A stretch of DNA of 64,000 bases from Thermithiobacillus tepidarius DSM 3134 (lineage in GTDB: Bacteria; Pseudomonadota; Gammaproteobacteria; Acidithiobacillales; Thermithiobacillaceae). Below the pieces are notes generated by a model. It saw only the letters and a program-made list of their open reading frames with translations. It was not told the origin of the DNA and searched no databases. The position numbers were made by a program, and so were the translations under genes. Where the stretch lies: the NCBI RefSeq assembly GCF_000423825.1, contig NZ_AUIS01000005.1:1-64000 (forward strand), given 5' to 3'. Below are positions 33,750 through 43,601 of the stretch, piece by piece; position 1 is the stretch's first letter, and each line of letters opens with the position of its first letter.

Positions 33750-34216
33750 ACTATCTGGTCATTCCCCTGACGCTCCTGGCGGCCCTGATGCTGGACAGCG
33801 TGCCATTGCCGGCGGCGGTTGCCCAGTTCCGCCCCGATTTCGCGACCTTGCTGCTGATCTATTGGATCCTGGCCACGCCGCGCCTGGTCGGCATCGGCAG
33901 CGCCTGGGTGGTGGGCGTGCTCCAGGACGTGCTCGGCGGCGGCTGGCTCGGCCTGCACGCCCTGGCCAAGAGCGCCATTGCCTACATAACCCTGCGTCTG
34001 CAACTGCAGATCCAGATCTTTCCGCCCTGGCAGCAGATGGTCATCGTCCTGTTCCTGGCCTACCTGGATCACGCCATCGTGTGGCTGATCCACAGCGCCG
34101 TGGAGCCTACGCCCCTGCAGCGGGCCGACTTCCTGCGGCCGCTGACCAGCGCCTTGTTCTGGCCGCTGGTCTATCTGACCGCGACCAAGCTGCGTCAATG
34201 GGCGCAGCTGGCCTGA
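33746..34216 (+). CDS. mreD: Rod shape-determining protein MreD
   Basis: 156 residues, five to six membrane segments, the integral membrane partner of MreC. The FRPDFATLLLIYWILATPRLVGIGSAWVVGVLQDVLGG region (shown here by its ends FRPDF and LQDVLGG) is diagnostic. It starts with GTG overlapping the mreC stop. Confidence 0.93.
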   Translation: MNYLVIPLTLLAALMLDSVPLPAAVAQFRPDFATLLLIYWILATPRLVGIGSAWVVGVLQDVLGGGWLGLHALAKSAIAYITLRLQLQIQIFPPWQQMVIVLFLAYLDHAIVWLIHSAVEPTPLQRADFLRPLTSALFWPLVYLTATKLRQWAQLA

Positions 34217-34229
34217 GCGGGAGGCCCCG

Positions 34230-36128
34230 ATGAACATCAAGGACGAGAAAAGCCTGCGGATGTTCAGCGTGCGCACCGCCCAGGCCTTCGCCGGCATCGT
34301 GCTGCTGGCCTTGGCCCTGGTCGCCCGGTTGGCCTATCTGCAGGTCTACCAGCACGAGCATTACAGCACGTTGTCCAAGCAGAACCGCATCGCCGTGGTG
34401 CCCATTCCGCCGACCCGTGGCCTGATCCTCGATCGCAAGGGGCGGGTGCTGGCGGAGAGTCGGCCCATGTACACCCTGGAAGTGGTGACGGAGCGGGTGG
34501 GCGACCGCAAGGCGACCTTGGACCGCCTGCGCCGGATCCTGCCCATCACCGATGACGATCTGAAGGCGTTCGAGCGGGATCTGAAGCGCAAGCGGCCCTT
34601 CGAGGGCGTGGTGCTGCGTCGCGACCTGAGCGACGAGGAGGTGGCCACCTTCGCCGTGCACCGGCACCAGTTCCCCGGCGTGGAGATCAACGCCCGGCTG
34701 CGCCGGGTCTACACCAACGGCCCGCTGGCGGCGCATCTGCTGGGCTACGTGGGCCGCATCAACAGCCAGGATCTCAGCAAGATCGACCCGAACAACTACG
34801 CGGGCCTGGACTACATCGGCAAGGATGGGGTGGAAAAGGCCTACGAAGCGCTGCTGCGCGGCCGTGCCGGCTACAAGCAGGTGGAAATCAACTCCCATGG
34901 CCGCATCATCCGCGATCTGGAGTCGGTGCCGGCGGTGCCCGGAGAAAACCTCACCCTGAGCATCGATCTGGATCTGCAGCGGGTGGCGGAGGCGGCCATG
35001 GGCAACCAGCAGGGCGCGGTGGTGGCCATGGATCCGCAGACCGGCGAAGTGCTCGCCTTGGCCAGCCTGCCCGGCTTCGATCCCAACTGGTTCGTGGACG
35101 GCATCAGCCAGGGGCTCTGGAAGAGCCTGCAGGGGGATCCCTACACGCCGATGACCAATCGTTTCCTGCGCGGCCTCTTCCCGCCCGGCTCCACCCTGAA
35201 ACCTTTCGTGGCCGCGGCGGGTCTGAAAGCGGGGGTCATCACGCCCGAGCAGACGGTGTACTGCCCCGGCTTCTTCCGCCTGCCCGGCAAGAGCCACAAG
35301 TATTACTGCTGGAAGCGGACCGGGCACGGCAGTGAGGATGTGCGCACCGCCATTGCCCAGTCCTGCGACGTCTATTTTTACACCACTGCCATGAACCTGG
35401 GCATCCAGCGCATGCACGACGAGCTTAGCTTTTTCGGCTTTGGCGAGAAAACGGGAATTGATTTGTTCGGAGAAAAAGCAGGCGTGCTGCCGTCGCCGGC
35501 TTGGAAGAAGCGGCGCTTCAAGCAGATCTGGTATCCGGGGGAAACGGTGATCGCCGGCATCGGCCAGGGCTACGTGCTGACCACGCCTCTGCAGCTGGCG
35601 CGGGCGACCGCCATCGTCGCCAACGGCGGCGTGCCGGTCCACCCACGGGTCGGCCTGTATTCGACGGATTCGGTGAGCGGCCGGCGACAGTCCCTGCTGG
35701 CGCCGCGCGGGACGCCGATCCCCTTCAGCGCCCGGGAGCTGAGCGTGGTACGCGAAGGCATGCACCTGGTGGTCACCGGCGGCACGGCCACCAACATCAA
35801 CCACGGTCCGGTCAGCATCGCCGGCAAGACCGGCACGGCGCAGGTCGCCCGGGTGCAGCGCGATGCCAGCGGCCGCGCCCTGAACAGCAGCCAGGAGCAC
35901 CTGCGCGACCACGCCCTGTTCATCGCCTATGCGCCGGCTGAGGCGCCGCGCATCGCCGTGGCGGTCATCGTCGAGCACGGTGCCCACGGCAATACGGCCG
36001 CCGCTCCCGTGGCCCGGGCGGTCATCGATGCCTATCTGGCGCCACAGGCGGCGCCGGTGCTGACCGCGGCCACGGCATCGGGCCAGCCGGCGGCCGCGGC
36101 GCCCGCCAGCGCTGGAGGTGACGAATGA
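34230..36128 (+). CDS. mrdA: Penicillin-binding protein 2
   Basis: Monofunctional class B transpeptidase of the elongation complex. One N-terminal membrane helix (about 17-37), a dimerisation domain, then the transpeptidase with STLK near residue 322 (PPGSTLKPF), SCD and KTGTAQ near 533. A Cys-rich insert after the active site (VYCPGFF...HKYYCWKR) resembles the zinc-binding loop of E. coli PBP2. 632 residues. GGAGG precedes the ATG, and rodA overlaps the end. Confidence 0.97.
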   Translation: MNIKDEKSLRMFSVRTAQAFAGIVLLALALVARLAYLQVYQHEHYSTLSKQNRIAVVPIPPTRGLILDRKGRVLAESRPMYTLEVVTERVGDRKATLDRLRRILPITDDDLKAFERDLKRKRPFEGVVLRRDLSDEEVATFAVHRHQFPGVEINARLRRVYTNGPLAAHLLGYVGRINSQDLSKIDPNNYAGLDYIGKDGVEKAYEALLRGRAGYKQVEINSHGRIIRDLESVPAVPGENLTLSIDLDLQRVAEAAMGNQQGAVVAMDPQTGEVLALASLPGFDPNWFVDGISQGLWKSLQGDPYTPMTNRFLRGLFPPGSTLKPFVAAAGLKAGVITPEQTVYCPGFFRLPGKSHKYYCWKRTGHGSEDVRTAIAQSCDVYFYTTAMNLGIQRMHDELSFFGFGEKTGIDLFGEKAGVLPSPAWKKRRFKQIWYPGETVIAGIGQGYVLTTPLQLARATAIVANGGVPVHPRVGLYSTDSVSGRRQSLLAPRGTPIPFSARELSVVREGMHLVVTGGTATNINHGPVSIAGKTGTAQVARVQRDASGRALNSSQEHLRDHALFIAYAPAEAPRIAVAVIVEHGAHGNTAAAPVARAVIDAYLAPQAAPVLTAATASGQPAAAAPASAGGDE

Positions 36129-37210
36129 TTCGGGTGCGCAGCTTCTTCGGCAGTCTCGATCTCGGGCTGGTCGCGCTCGTGCTGATGTTGATGGTGATCA
36201 GCCTGCTGTCCCTTTACAGCGCCTCGGGCAAGGACGCGGGCGTGGTCGTGCAGCAGTTGATCCGCTACGGCCTGAGCCTGGCGGTCATCCTGGTGATCGC
36301 TCGCATTCCGCCGCGGCTCCTCTATGCCTGGGCACCGTATTTGTATTTCGGCACGCTTGTTCTATTGATCATGGTAGCCCTGGCCGGCGAGATCCGGCTG
36401 GGCGCCCGCCGTTGGCTCGACCTCGGCTTTTTCAGTTTTCAGCCGTCCGAACTCATGAAAATCGCGCTGCCTATGTTCCTGGCCCGCTATTACGCCCAGG
36501 AAAACGCCCCGCTGGCCGTCAAGCCGGTGCTGGCCGGGCTCGTCATCATCGCCGTGCCCTTTCTGCTCGTGCTGCGCCAGCCGGACCTGGGCACCGCCAC
36601 GCTCATCGCCTCGGCCGGCTTCTTCGTGCTGTGGCTGGCGGGCACGCCCATGCGCTGGTTCCTGGGCATGGGTGCGGCGCTGGCGGCCAGCGCGCCCGTC
36701 CTCTGGCATTTCCTGCACGATTACCAGCGTCAGCGCATTCTGACCCTGCTCGATCCCCAGGCCGATCCGCTGGGCGCGGGCTACCACATCATCCAGAGCA
36801 TGATCGCCATCGGTTCCGGCGGCAGTCTGGGCAAGGGCTGGCTGCAGGGCACCCAGGCGCACCTGGACTTCATCCCGGAAAGCCACACCGACTTCATCTT
36901 CGCCGTATTCGCCGAGGAGTTCGGCCTGCTCGGCGAGATCGTGCTGCTGTCCCTGTACCTGCTCGTCATCGGCCGCGGCCTGATCATCGCCTTCGAAAAC
37001 CGTGATCCCTTCGCCCGCCTGCTGGCCGGCGCCTTGAGCCTGACGCTGTTCATCTACGTCTTCGCCAACATGGGTATGACCTCGGGCATTCTGCCCGTGG
37101 TGGGCGTGCCGCTGCCCTTCATCAGTTACGGCGGCACTTCCATGCTGACCCTGATGACCGCGCTGGGCATCCTGATGTCCGTGCACGCGCATCGCCGTGT
37201 CCATTCGTAA
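36125..37210 (+). CDS. rodA: SEDS glycosyltransferase RodA
   Basis: Peptidoglycan polymerase partnered with PBP2. About ten membrane segments; SEDS signatures ARRWLDLGFFSFQPSELMK, LRQPDLGTA, ESHTDFIFAVFAEE and LPFISYGGTS are all present. 361 residues. ATG overlaps the mrdA stop (ATGA), implying coupled synthesis of the polymerase and its transpeptidase. Confidence 0.97.
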   Translation: MIRVRSFFGSLDLGLVALVLMLMVISLLSLYSASGKDAGVVVQQLIRYGLSLAVILVIARIPPRLLYAWAPYLYFGTLVLLIMVALAGEIRLGARRWLDLGFFSFQPSELMKIALPMFLARYYAQENAPLAVKPVLAGLVIIAVPFLLVLRQPDLGTATLIASAGFFVLWLAGTPMRWFLGMGAALAASAPVLWHFLHDYQRQRILTLLDPQADPLGAGYHIIQSMIAIGSGGSLGKGWLQGTQAHLDFIPESHTDFIFAVFAEEFGLLGEIVLLSLYLLVIGRGLIIAFENRDPFARLLAGALSLTLFIYVFANMGMTSGILPVVGVPLPFISYGGTSMLTLMTALGILMSVHAHRRVHS

Positions 37211-37220
37211 GGAGTTTCTG

Positions 37221-38414
37221 TTGATCCGCATTCGTCATGTCGTTTCGCCCGTGGCCCTGGTGGGCCTGCTGTACCTCGGCGGCTGCGCCGGCACGCCGGT
37301 CGCGCCCGAAAGCGGGGCCACGCCTCCCCAGCAGCCCGCGGCCTCCGCGGTAGTGACCCCGCCGCCGGCTGCCCCGACGCCGACGGCACCGCAGGCCCAG
37401 CCGCCTTCGGCAAGCGTTGCCGAGCCGCCGGCCGCTGCCCGAGCCGTGCAGGCGCCGGCGCTGGACGAGGCGCAGCGGGCCAAGCTCGCCGCTTTGATCG
37501 AGGAGCTGGTGTCGCGCCATGCCTACGATCCGAACCAACTGGAAGCCCTGTTCCAGGGCTTCGCCGTGGATCAGAGCGTCATCCGGCTCATGACCAAGCC
37601 CGCGGAGGCCATGCCCTGGCATCGCTATCGCAGGATCTTCATCACCCCCAGCCGCATTGCGGCTGGCAACGCCTTCTGGCGCAAGCATGAACGACTGCTG
37701 AATCAGGTCAGCCAGACCTATCAGGTGCCGCCCGAGCTGATCCTGGCGATCCTCGGCATCGAGACCTTCTACGGCAAGAACGTGGGCACGTATCCGGTGC
37801 TCGAGGCCAACGCCTCGCTGTTCCTGGGCTATCCGCGCCGTTCCGATTTCTTCCGGCAGCAGCTGGTGGATTTCCTGCTGCTCAGCCGCCAGGAGGGGCT
37901 GGATCCTTGGAATACCAAGGGCTCCTACGCTGGCGCCATGGGCATGTCCCAGTTCATCAGCAGCAGCTACCGGGCCTATGCCGTGGACGGCGACGGCGAT
38001 GGCCGGCGCGATCTGTGGAGCTCGATCCCCGATATCACCGCCTCGGTGGCCAACTATTTCAAGGTCCACGGCTGGCGCTTGGGACAGCCCGTCGCCATTC
38101 CGGCCCAGCTGACGCCCGATGCCCAACCGCAGCCGTTTTTGAGCAACGACCTGCGTCCGCGCTATACTCTGGAGCAGCTGGCGGGCGCCGGCATCACCCC
38201 AATGGTTGACATGGAGGGGTCTTTGGGTGCTCAATTGCCGGTGTCGTTACTAAAACTCGATGGAACCGACGGACCCGAGTACTTCATCACCTTTCACAAC
38301 TTCTACGTGATCACCCGCTACAACCGCAGCCCGCTCTACGCCATGGCCGCGGTGGAAATGATGCAGAACCTCCAGCAGCCGGGTGAGGAGTTTGACAGAA
38401 GCCTGTCAAAATAA
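37221..38414 (+). CDS. mltB: Membrane-bound lytic murein transglycosylase B
   Basis: Outer-membrane lipoprotein that cleaves glycan strands to 1,6-anhydro ends. The start is a TTG at 37221 with AAGGAG 6 bases upstream (the SD overlaps the rodA stop); the earlier GTG at 37197 lies inside rodA. Lipobox LGGC near residue 19, then an Ala/Pro-rich linker and the SLT domain with the catalytic Glu in LGIETFYGKNVG and AMGMSQFISSSYRAYAVD. About 397 residues. Confidence 0.94.
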   Translation: MIRIRHVVSPVALVGLLYLGGCAGTPVAPESGATPPQQPAASAVVTPPPAAPTPTAPQAQPPSASVAEPPAAARAVQAPALDEAQRAKLAALIEELVSRHAYDPNQLEALFQGFAVDQSVIRLMTKPAEAMPWHRYRRIFITPSRIAAGNAFWRKHERLLNQVSQTYQVPPELILAILGIETFYGKNVGTYPVLEANASLFLGYPRRSDFFRQQLVDFLLLSRQEGLDPWNTKGSYAGAMGMSQFISSSYRAYAVDGDGDGRRDLWSSIPDITASVANYFKVHGWRLGQPVAIPAQLTPDAQPQPFLSNDLRPRYTLEQLAGAGITPMVDMEGSLGAQLPVSLLKLDGTDGPEYFITFHNFYVITRYNRSPLYAMAAVEMMQNLQQPGEEFDRSLSK

Positions 38415-38429
38415 CAGTGGAGGACAAGG

Positions 38430-39290
38430 ATGATTGCCAAATCAGAGCGCGTCGGAAGCTGGTGGTATCTTGCCTTTGCCTTTCTGCTCCTGGTGGGCAG
38501 CAACACCGCGACGGTCAGAACCGCGGAAGCCGCCTCAAAGCTGGAACGGATCTCCAAGGAAGCCTCCTCGAAACTGAAAAAGCTCTCGCGCACCGCCGCC
38601 TACTACGCTCACGGCGTGGCGTCATATTACGGCAAGGCTTTCCACGGCCGCCGCACTGCCTCCGGGGATCTTTTCGACATGCATGCCCTGACCGCCGCGC
38701 ATAAGACCCTGCCGCTGAACTCCCTGGTGCGCGTGACCAACCTGGAAAATGGCCTGTCCGTCATCGTCAAGATCACCGACCGCGGTCCCTTCCACAAGAA
38801 TCGCCTGATCGATTTGTCCTACGCCGCGGCCAAGGAACTGAAAATGGTCAAGCGCGGGGTGGCCAAGGTGGAAATCGCGCCGGTGCGCACCCCCGACATG
38901 GCGAAAAAAGATGATGTGCCGCTGCTGACGCCCATGCTGGCCGCCTTGGAGGGGCGCACCCCGCCGCAGCTTTACGTGGGCCTCGGGGAACTGGGCAGCG
39001 AGGAGGCGGCCCGCCGCCTGCAGGCGCAGCTGCGGGACGCCAATATCGGTCCGGTAAGCATCAAGCCGCTGCGCGAGGAGGGCAAGGTGCATTACGCCGT
39101 CCGCCTCGGTCCGCTGGACACCATCGCGGATGCGGACATGTGGATGGACCGGCTGGCCGCCCAAGGCCTGAAGGATCTCAGCATCATCATGGATGACCGC
39201 GCGCCGCTGGCCGAGCCGGATGCCATGCTCGCCAAAACGCGCACCTCCCCCCTCGAAACCCTGGCCCAGCAAGCAGGCGATTATCCGTAG
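38430..39290 (+). CDS. rlpA: RlpA-like septal lytic transglycosylase with SPOR domain
   Basis: RlpA cleaves denuded glycans at division sites. Residues 60-150 form the double-psi beta-barrel (ASYYGKAFHGRRTASGD..., VKITDRGPF), and about 175-260 form a SPOR domain that binds denuded peptidoglycan. Two oddities: the signal peptide (LLLVGSNTATVRTAEA) has no lipobox Cys, unlike typical RlpA lipoproteins, and the acidic residue after TASG is Asp where Glu is usual. GGAGGACAAGG precedes the ATG. It lies between mltB and a D,D-carboxypeptidase gene. Confidence 0.92.
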   Translation: MIAKSERVGSWWYLAFAFLLLVGSNTATVRTAEAASKLERISKEASSKLKKLSRTAAYYAHGVASYYGKAFHGRRTASGDLFDMHALTAAHKTLPLNSLVRVTNLENGLSVIVKITDRGPFHKNRLIDLSYAAAKELKMVKRGVAKVEIAPVRTPDMAKKDDVPLLTPMLAALEGRTPPQLYVGLGELGSEEAARRLQAQLRDANIGPVSIKPLREEGKVHYAVRLGPLDTIADADMWMDRLAAQGLKDLSIIMDDRAPLAEPDAMLAKTRTSPLETLAQQAGDYP

Positions 39291-39348
39291 ATCATTTGTT
39301 TCGGCTGTATCCATCCCCTAGTACATCGTGGTAATAGAAAAGGTTTTT

Positions 39349-40524
39349 ATGCGTCGCGCTGCCCAATTCGCTTCCCTGCTGCCGTTTTACCTCCTGCTCG
39401 TTGCCGTCCTGCTGCTGCCCCGCTGGGCTTCGGCCGAATCCGTGCCCCTGACGGTACCCATTCCCGGCCCGCCCAGCGTGGGCGCCAAGTCGTACATGCT
39501 GATGGATTACACCTCCGGGCAGGCCATCGCCGCCCGCAACGAGCATGAGCGGGTGGAGCCCGCCAGCCTGACCAAGCTGATGAGCGCCTACGTGGTCTTC
39601 AACGAACTCAAGAAGGGCACCCTGAAGCTGGACGAGACGGTGCGGGTCAGCACCAAGGCCTGGCGCACGGGCGGCTCGCGCATGTTCATCCAGCCGGACG
39701 TGCCGGTGAAGGTGTCCGACCTGATCCAGGGCATGATCGTGGTATCCGGCAACGATGCCACGGTGGCGCTGGCCGAGCGGGTGGCCGGCACCGAGGAGGC
39801 CTTCGTCGATCTGATGAACGCCTACGCCCGCCAATTGGGCATGCGCAACACCCATTTCGCCAATGCAGACGGGCTGCCGGTGGCCAATCACTACACCAGC
39901 GCCTATGACCTGGCCCTGCTGGCGCGCGCCATCATCCGCGACTTTCCCCAGTACTTCCACTGGTATTCGCAGAAATCCTACAGCTACAACAACATCACCC
40001 AGCCCAACCGCAACCTGCTGCTGTACTGGGATCCCACTGTGGACGGCATGAAGACGGGCTTTACCGACAAAGCCCAATACTGCCTGGTGTCCACGGCCAA
40101 GCGCGGGCAGATGCGCCTGATCAGCATCGTGCTGGGTGCCGACAGCCCCAAGTCCCGGGCGCAGCAGTCCCAATCGCTGCTCAACTACGGCTTCCGTTTC
40201 TACGAGAGCCGCAAGATCTACAGTGCTCGCCAGCCCCTGAGCACGCTGCGCGTGTGGAAGGGCGATCCCAAGGAGGTGCAGGTCGGGCCGGCTCAGGACG
40301 TCTACGCCATCATCCCCTCCGGCCGGGCCAAGCAGGTGCGCGCCAGCCTGCAGCTGAATCCCAAGCCGGTGCCGCCCATCAAGCGCGGGCAAGCGCTGGG
40401 CCAGATCACCGTGCGCGTGGGCGACAAGGTGGTGACCCGCGTGCCGGCCGTGGCCTTGCAGCCGGTGGAGGAGGCGGGCCTGATCGGCCGCACCATCGAC
40501 ACCATCCGCATGAAGCTCGACTGA
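39349..40524 (+). CDS. dacA: D-alanyl-D-alanine carboxypeptidase (PBP5/6 type)
   Basis: Trims the terminal D-Ala of stem peptides in the periplasm. Signal peptide ending ASA near residue 30; active-site SLTK (near 72), SGN (near 129) and KTG (near 232). The C-terminal domain ends in an amphipathic membrane-binding helix (GLIGRTIDTIRMKLD). The ATG at 39349 has AAAGG 5 bases upstream; GTG 39328 is an unlikely alternative. About 391 residues. E. coli dacA has the same neighbours (rlpA, ybeD, lipB). Confidence 0.95.
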   Translation: MRRAAQFASLLPFYLLLVAVLLLPRWASAESVPLTVPIPGPPSVGAKSYMLMDYTSGQAIAARNEHERVEPASLTKLMSAYVVFNELKKGTLKLDETVRVSTKAWRTGGSRMFIQPDVPVKVSDLIQGMIVVSGNDATVALAERVAGTEEAFVDLMNAYARQLGMRNTHFANADGLPVANHYTSAYDLALLARAIIRDFPQYFHWYSQKSYSYNNITQPNRNLLLYWDPTVDGMKTGFTDKAQYCLVSTAKRGQMRLISIVLGADSPKSRAQQSQSLLNYGFRFYESRKIYSARQPLSTLRVWKGDPKEVQVGPAQDVYAIIPSGRAKQVRASLQLNPKPVPPIKRGQALGQITVRVGDKVVTRVPAVALQPVEEAGLIGRTIDTIRMKLD

Positions 40525-40533
40525 CCGTGTCGG

Positions 40534-41439
40534 ATGACCGCGATCATGTGGCCCTTTGAAGACCCCGCCGCGCACGGGCTGACCGTTTACCTCAACGGCG
40601 AGTTCATGCCGCTGCCCGAGGCGCGCATCTCGCCGCTGGATCGCGGCTTCGTCTTCGCCGACGGCGTGTACGAGGTCATTCCCGCCTACGGCGGGCGGCT
40701 GCTGCGCCTGGGCGAGCACCTGCAGCGCCTGGAGAACAGCCTGGCCGGCATCCGCATCGACAATCCGCTCGATCGGCCGGCCTGGACTGCCATGCTGGAG
40801 GACTTGCTGGCCCGCAACGGCGGCGGCGATCGCAGCATCTACCTGCAGGTGACGCGCGGGCCGGCCTTCCCGCGCGACCATGCTTTCCCCGAGCAGCCGC
40901 GGCCCACGGTCTTTGCCATGAGCACGCCGCTGCGGCCGCTGGATCCGGCGCTGCGCGCCAGCGGCGTGCCGGCCATCAGCCACGAGGATATCCGCTGGGA
41001 CCGCTGCGACCTCAAGACCATCGCCCTGCTTCCCGCCGTGCTCATGAAGCAGTTGGCCAAGGAGCGCGGCGCCTTTGAAACCATTCTCGTGCGCAATGGT
41101 CTGGTACTGGAGGGGGCGGCCAGCAACGTCTTCGCCGTCATGGACGGCGTGCTGGTCACCCCGCCCAAGGGGCCTTTCCTGCTGCCGGGCATCACCCGGG
41201 ATCTGGTCCTGGAGCTGGCGGCGGAGCACGGCTTTCCCTGGCGCGAGGCGGATCTGCCGGCGGCGGCGCTCGACCGGGCGGACGAGCTGTGGGTCACCAG
41301 CTCGACGCGCGAGATCGTGCCGGTGACCTCCCTGGACGGCCGCGCCGTGGGTGCCGGACGGCCCGGCCCCGTCTATGCGCGCTTCTACGGCTGGTATCAG
41401 GAAAAACTGGCGCAATTGCGCTCGGGAACCGCACGATGA
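40534..41439 (+). CDS. dat: D-amino acid aminotransferase (class IV)
   Basis: PLP enzyme interconverting D-alanine and D-glutamate, supplying wall precursors. Class IV fold: [16 protein letters not shown], the lysine in [11 protein letters not shown], and [13 protein letters not shown] and [14 protein letters not shown] in the PLP phosphate region. D-specificity is inferred from position in the dacA-lipB cluster and from overall resemblance to Dat. 301 residues. Overlaps ybeD by 4 bases. Confidence 0.88.
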   Translation: MTAIMWPFEDPAAHGLTVYLNGEFMPLPEARISPLDRGFVFADGVYEVIPAYGGRLLRLGEHLQRLENSLAGIRIDNPLDRPAWTAMLEDLLARNGGGDRSIYLQVTRGPAFPRDHAFPEQPRPTVFAMSTPLRPLDPALRASGVPAISHEDIRWDRCDLKTIALLPAVLMKQLAKERGAFETILVRNGLVLEGAASNVFAVMDGVLVTPPKGPFLLPGITRDLVLELAAEHGFPWREADLPAAALDRADELWVTSSTREIVPVTSLDGRAVGAGRPGPVYARFYGWYQEKLAQLRSGTAR

Positions 41440-41723
41440 ACGGCAATGGCAACGGGGAAGAGCAGGCGGAGTCGCTGCTCAAGTTCCCCGACACCTATCA
41501 CATCAAGGCCATGGGCCGCAACGAGGGCGATCTGCTGGCCCGGGTGCGGGCGCTGGTGGCGGCCCACGCGCCGGATCTGCCCGACGAGGCCTTTGCCTGC
41601 CGGGCAAGCCGCGACGGCAACTATCTCTCGGTGACCTGCACCTTGGTGGCGGAGAGCCGCGAGCAACTGGACGCCATCTATCGCGCCTTGTCCACGGACG
41701 AGGCCATCATGCTGGTGCTCTAG
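41436..41723 (+). CDS. ybeD: YbeD/DUF493 family protein
   Basis: 95 residues; [25 protein letters not shown]... and the late [17 protein letters not shown] segment mark the DUF493 family, a small ACT-like fold of unknown function conserved between dacA and lipB. The ATG at 41436 overlaps the dat stop. The Gly/Asn-rich N-terminus (MNGNGNGEE) is a local extension. Confidence 0.92.
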   Translation: MNGNGNGEEQAESLLKFPDTYHIKAMGRNEGDLLARVRALVAAHAPDLPDEAFACRASRDGNYLSVTCTLVAESREQLDAIYRALSTDEAIMLVL

Positions 41724-41728
41724 CGGCC

Positions 41729-42427
41729 GTGACCGGTCGGCAGGACAGTGCCGCGCAGGCGCGCGACGGGCAACGAGCCCTCCGGCTGCGCCGCTTTGCG
41801 ACGCTGCAGGACTACGGCGAGACCCTGGCGGCCATGCAGGCCTTCACCTTGGCGCGCGCCAGCGACACGTCCGACGAATGCTGGCTGCTGCAGCATCCGC
41901 CAGTCTATACCCTGGGCCTGAACGGCAAGACTGAACATATCCTGGCGCCTGGGGAAATCCCGGTGTTGCGCACCGACCGCGGCGGCCAGGTGACTTATCA
42001 TGGCCCCGGCCAGTGGGTGGCCTATCTGCTGCTGGATCTGCGCCGCCAAGGCATCGGCGTGCGCCAGCTGGTGCACCTGCTGGAGCAGTCGGTCATTGAT
42101 CTTTTGGCCGAGGGCGGCGTGCCGGCGGAGCGCCGGCACGATGCACCCGGCGTGTACGTGGACGGCGCCAAAATCGCCTCGCTGGGCCTGCGCATCCGCA
42201 GCGGCTGCAGCTATCACGGCCTGGCCCTGAACACAGCCATGGACCTCGCCCCCTTCGGCCGCATCAATCCCTGCGGCTATCAGGGCCTGGCGGTGACCCA
42301 GGTCAGGGACCTGCTGCCCGGCTGGGAGGCGGAGAGGGTCGCCTTAGGCCTGTTGCGGCACCTGGGCCGGGTGCTCGGCCGTCCGATGCAGGAGGTGGAA
42401 GGTGAAACGCGACCACGTGAAACGTGA
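41729..42427 (+). CDS. lipB: Octanoyltransferase LipB
   Basis: Transfers octanoyl groups from ACP to lipoyl domains. Signature [18 protein letters not shown] near residue 78 with the catalytic Lys in [11 protein letters not shown] near 147; a Cys later in the INPCGYQGL segment completes the dyad. The GTG start at 41729 follows the ybeD stop by 5 bases. 232 residues. Its end overlaps lipA. Confidence 0.95.
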   Translation: MTGRQDSAAQARDGQRALRLRRFATLQDYGETLAAMQAFTLARASDTSDECWLLQHPPVYTLGLNGKTEHILAPGEIPVLRTDRGGQVTYHGPGQWVAYLLLDLRRQGIGVRQLVHLLEQSVIDLLAEGGVPAERRHDAPGVYVDGAKIASLGLRIRSGCSYHGLALNTAMDLAPFGRINPCGYQGLAVTQVRDLLPGWEAERVALGLLRHLGRVLGRPMQEVEGETRPRET

Positions 42428-43445
42428 GTCGAAAAAGCCTACCATGCAAGCATCACGAATCACTTTCACTGTCCACGGTCCCGCCATGTCTGATCCGAAT
42501 TCCGAACTCCCCGTGCAAGCGCCCAAGCCCGGCAAGGGTGCGGCCAAGACCGCGCGCATCCCCATTCCCGTGGTGCCGGCCGCCACGCGCCTGCCCAAGC
42601 CCCAGTGGCTGCGGGTGCGCTCCACCAATGATCCCGAGGTGGCGCGCCTGAAGGGCATTCTGCGCGAGGCCGGGCTGCACACGGTCTGCGAGGAGGCTTC
42701 CTGCCCGAACATCGGCGAGTGCTTCGGCGGCGGCACCGCGACTTTCATGATCCTCGGCGACATCTGCACCCGGCGCTGCCCCTTCTGCGACGTGGCCCAC
42801 GGCAAGCCGCAGCCGCCCGACCCGGCGGAGCCGCTGCATCTGGCGCAGACCATCGTGCGCATGGGCCTGCGCTTCGCCGTCATCACCTCGGTGGACCGCG
42901 ACGACCTGCGCGACGGCGGCGCCGGGCACTTCGCCGCCGTGATCCACGCGGTGCGGGCGCACAGTCCGCAGACCGGGATCGAAATCCTGGTGCCCGACTT
43001 CCGCGGGCGCCTGGAGCGGGCCCTGGACGTCCTGGCGCAGACTGCGCCGGACGTCTTCAACCACAACCTGGAGACGGTGCCGCGCCTGTACAAGCAGGCC
43101 CGGCCCGGCGCCGATTATCACCATAGCCTGCGCCTCTTGGCCGAGTTCAAGGCCCGCTGCCCCGAGGTGCCGACCAAGTCGGGCCTGATGCTGGGCTTGG
43201 GCGAGACCCTCGACGAGATCCGCGCGGTCATGCAGGATCTGCGCGCCCACGGCTGCGATCTGCTGACCCTGGGCCAGTACTTGGCTCCTTCGAAGCACCA
43301 CCTGCCCGTGGCCCGCTATGTCAGTCCGGCCGAGTTCGAGGCGCTGGCCCGCGACGCGGAGGCCATGGGCTTTCGCAACGTGGCCAGCGGGCCGCTGGTG
43401 CGCTCTTCGTATCATGCGGAGGCGCAAGCCAGGGGCGGGCAGTAG
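42402..43445 (+). CDS. lipA: Lipoyl synthase LipA
   Basis: Radical SAM enzyme inserting two sulfurs into octanoylated domains. Auxiliary cluster motif [12 protein letters not shown] near residue 92 and the SAM motif CTRRCPFC near 122; the C-terminal VRSSYHAE supplies the family's conserved Ser. The GTG at 42402 is strongly supported by AGGAGG 6 bases upstream, although it lies inside lipB; ATG 42486 is the common-length alternative. 347 residues with the GTG start. Confidence 0.95.
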   Translation: MKRDHVKRESKKPTMQASRITFTVHGPAMSDPNSELPVQAPKPGKGAAKTARIPIPVVPAATRLPKPQWLRVRSTNDPEVARLKGILREAGLHTVCEEASCPNIGECFGGGTATFMILGDICTRRCPFCDVAHGKPQPPDPAEPLHLAQTIVRMGLRFAVITSVDRDDLRDGGAGHFAAVIHAVRAHSPQTGIEILVPDFRGRLERALDVLAQTAPDVFNHNLETVPRLYKQARPGADYHHSLRLLAEFKARCPEVPTKSGLMLGLGETLDEIRAVMQDLRAHGCDLLTLGQYLAPSKHHLPVARYVSPAEFEALARDAEAMGFRNVASGPLVRSSYHAEAQARGGQ

Positions 43446-43601
43446 CCGGTCGCCGTGCAAGACCGATGTGCGGCGGCAATGGAGCAGGCGGATATGAGAG
43501 GCAAGCATGGATAAGCCGCTGACTTTCCTGGCACGTCGGCACGGCCGCGCCGCCGGTCAGGCTGTGCCGTCCGCCGCTGTCCGCCCGTGCTGCGTGCCCC
43601 G

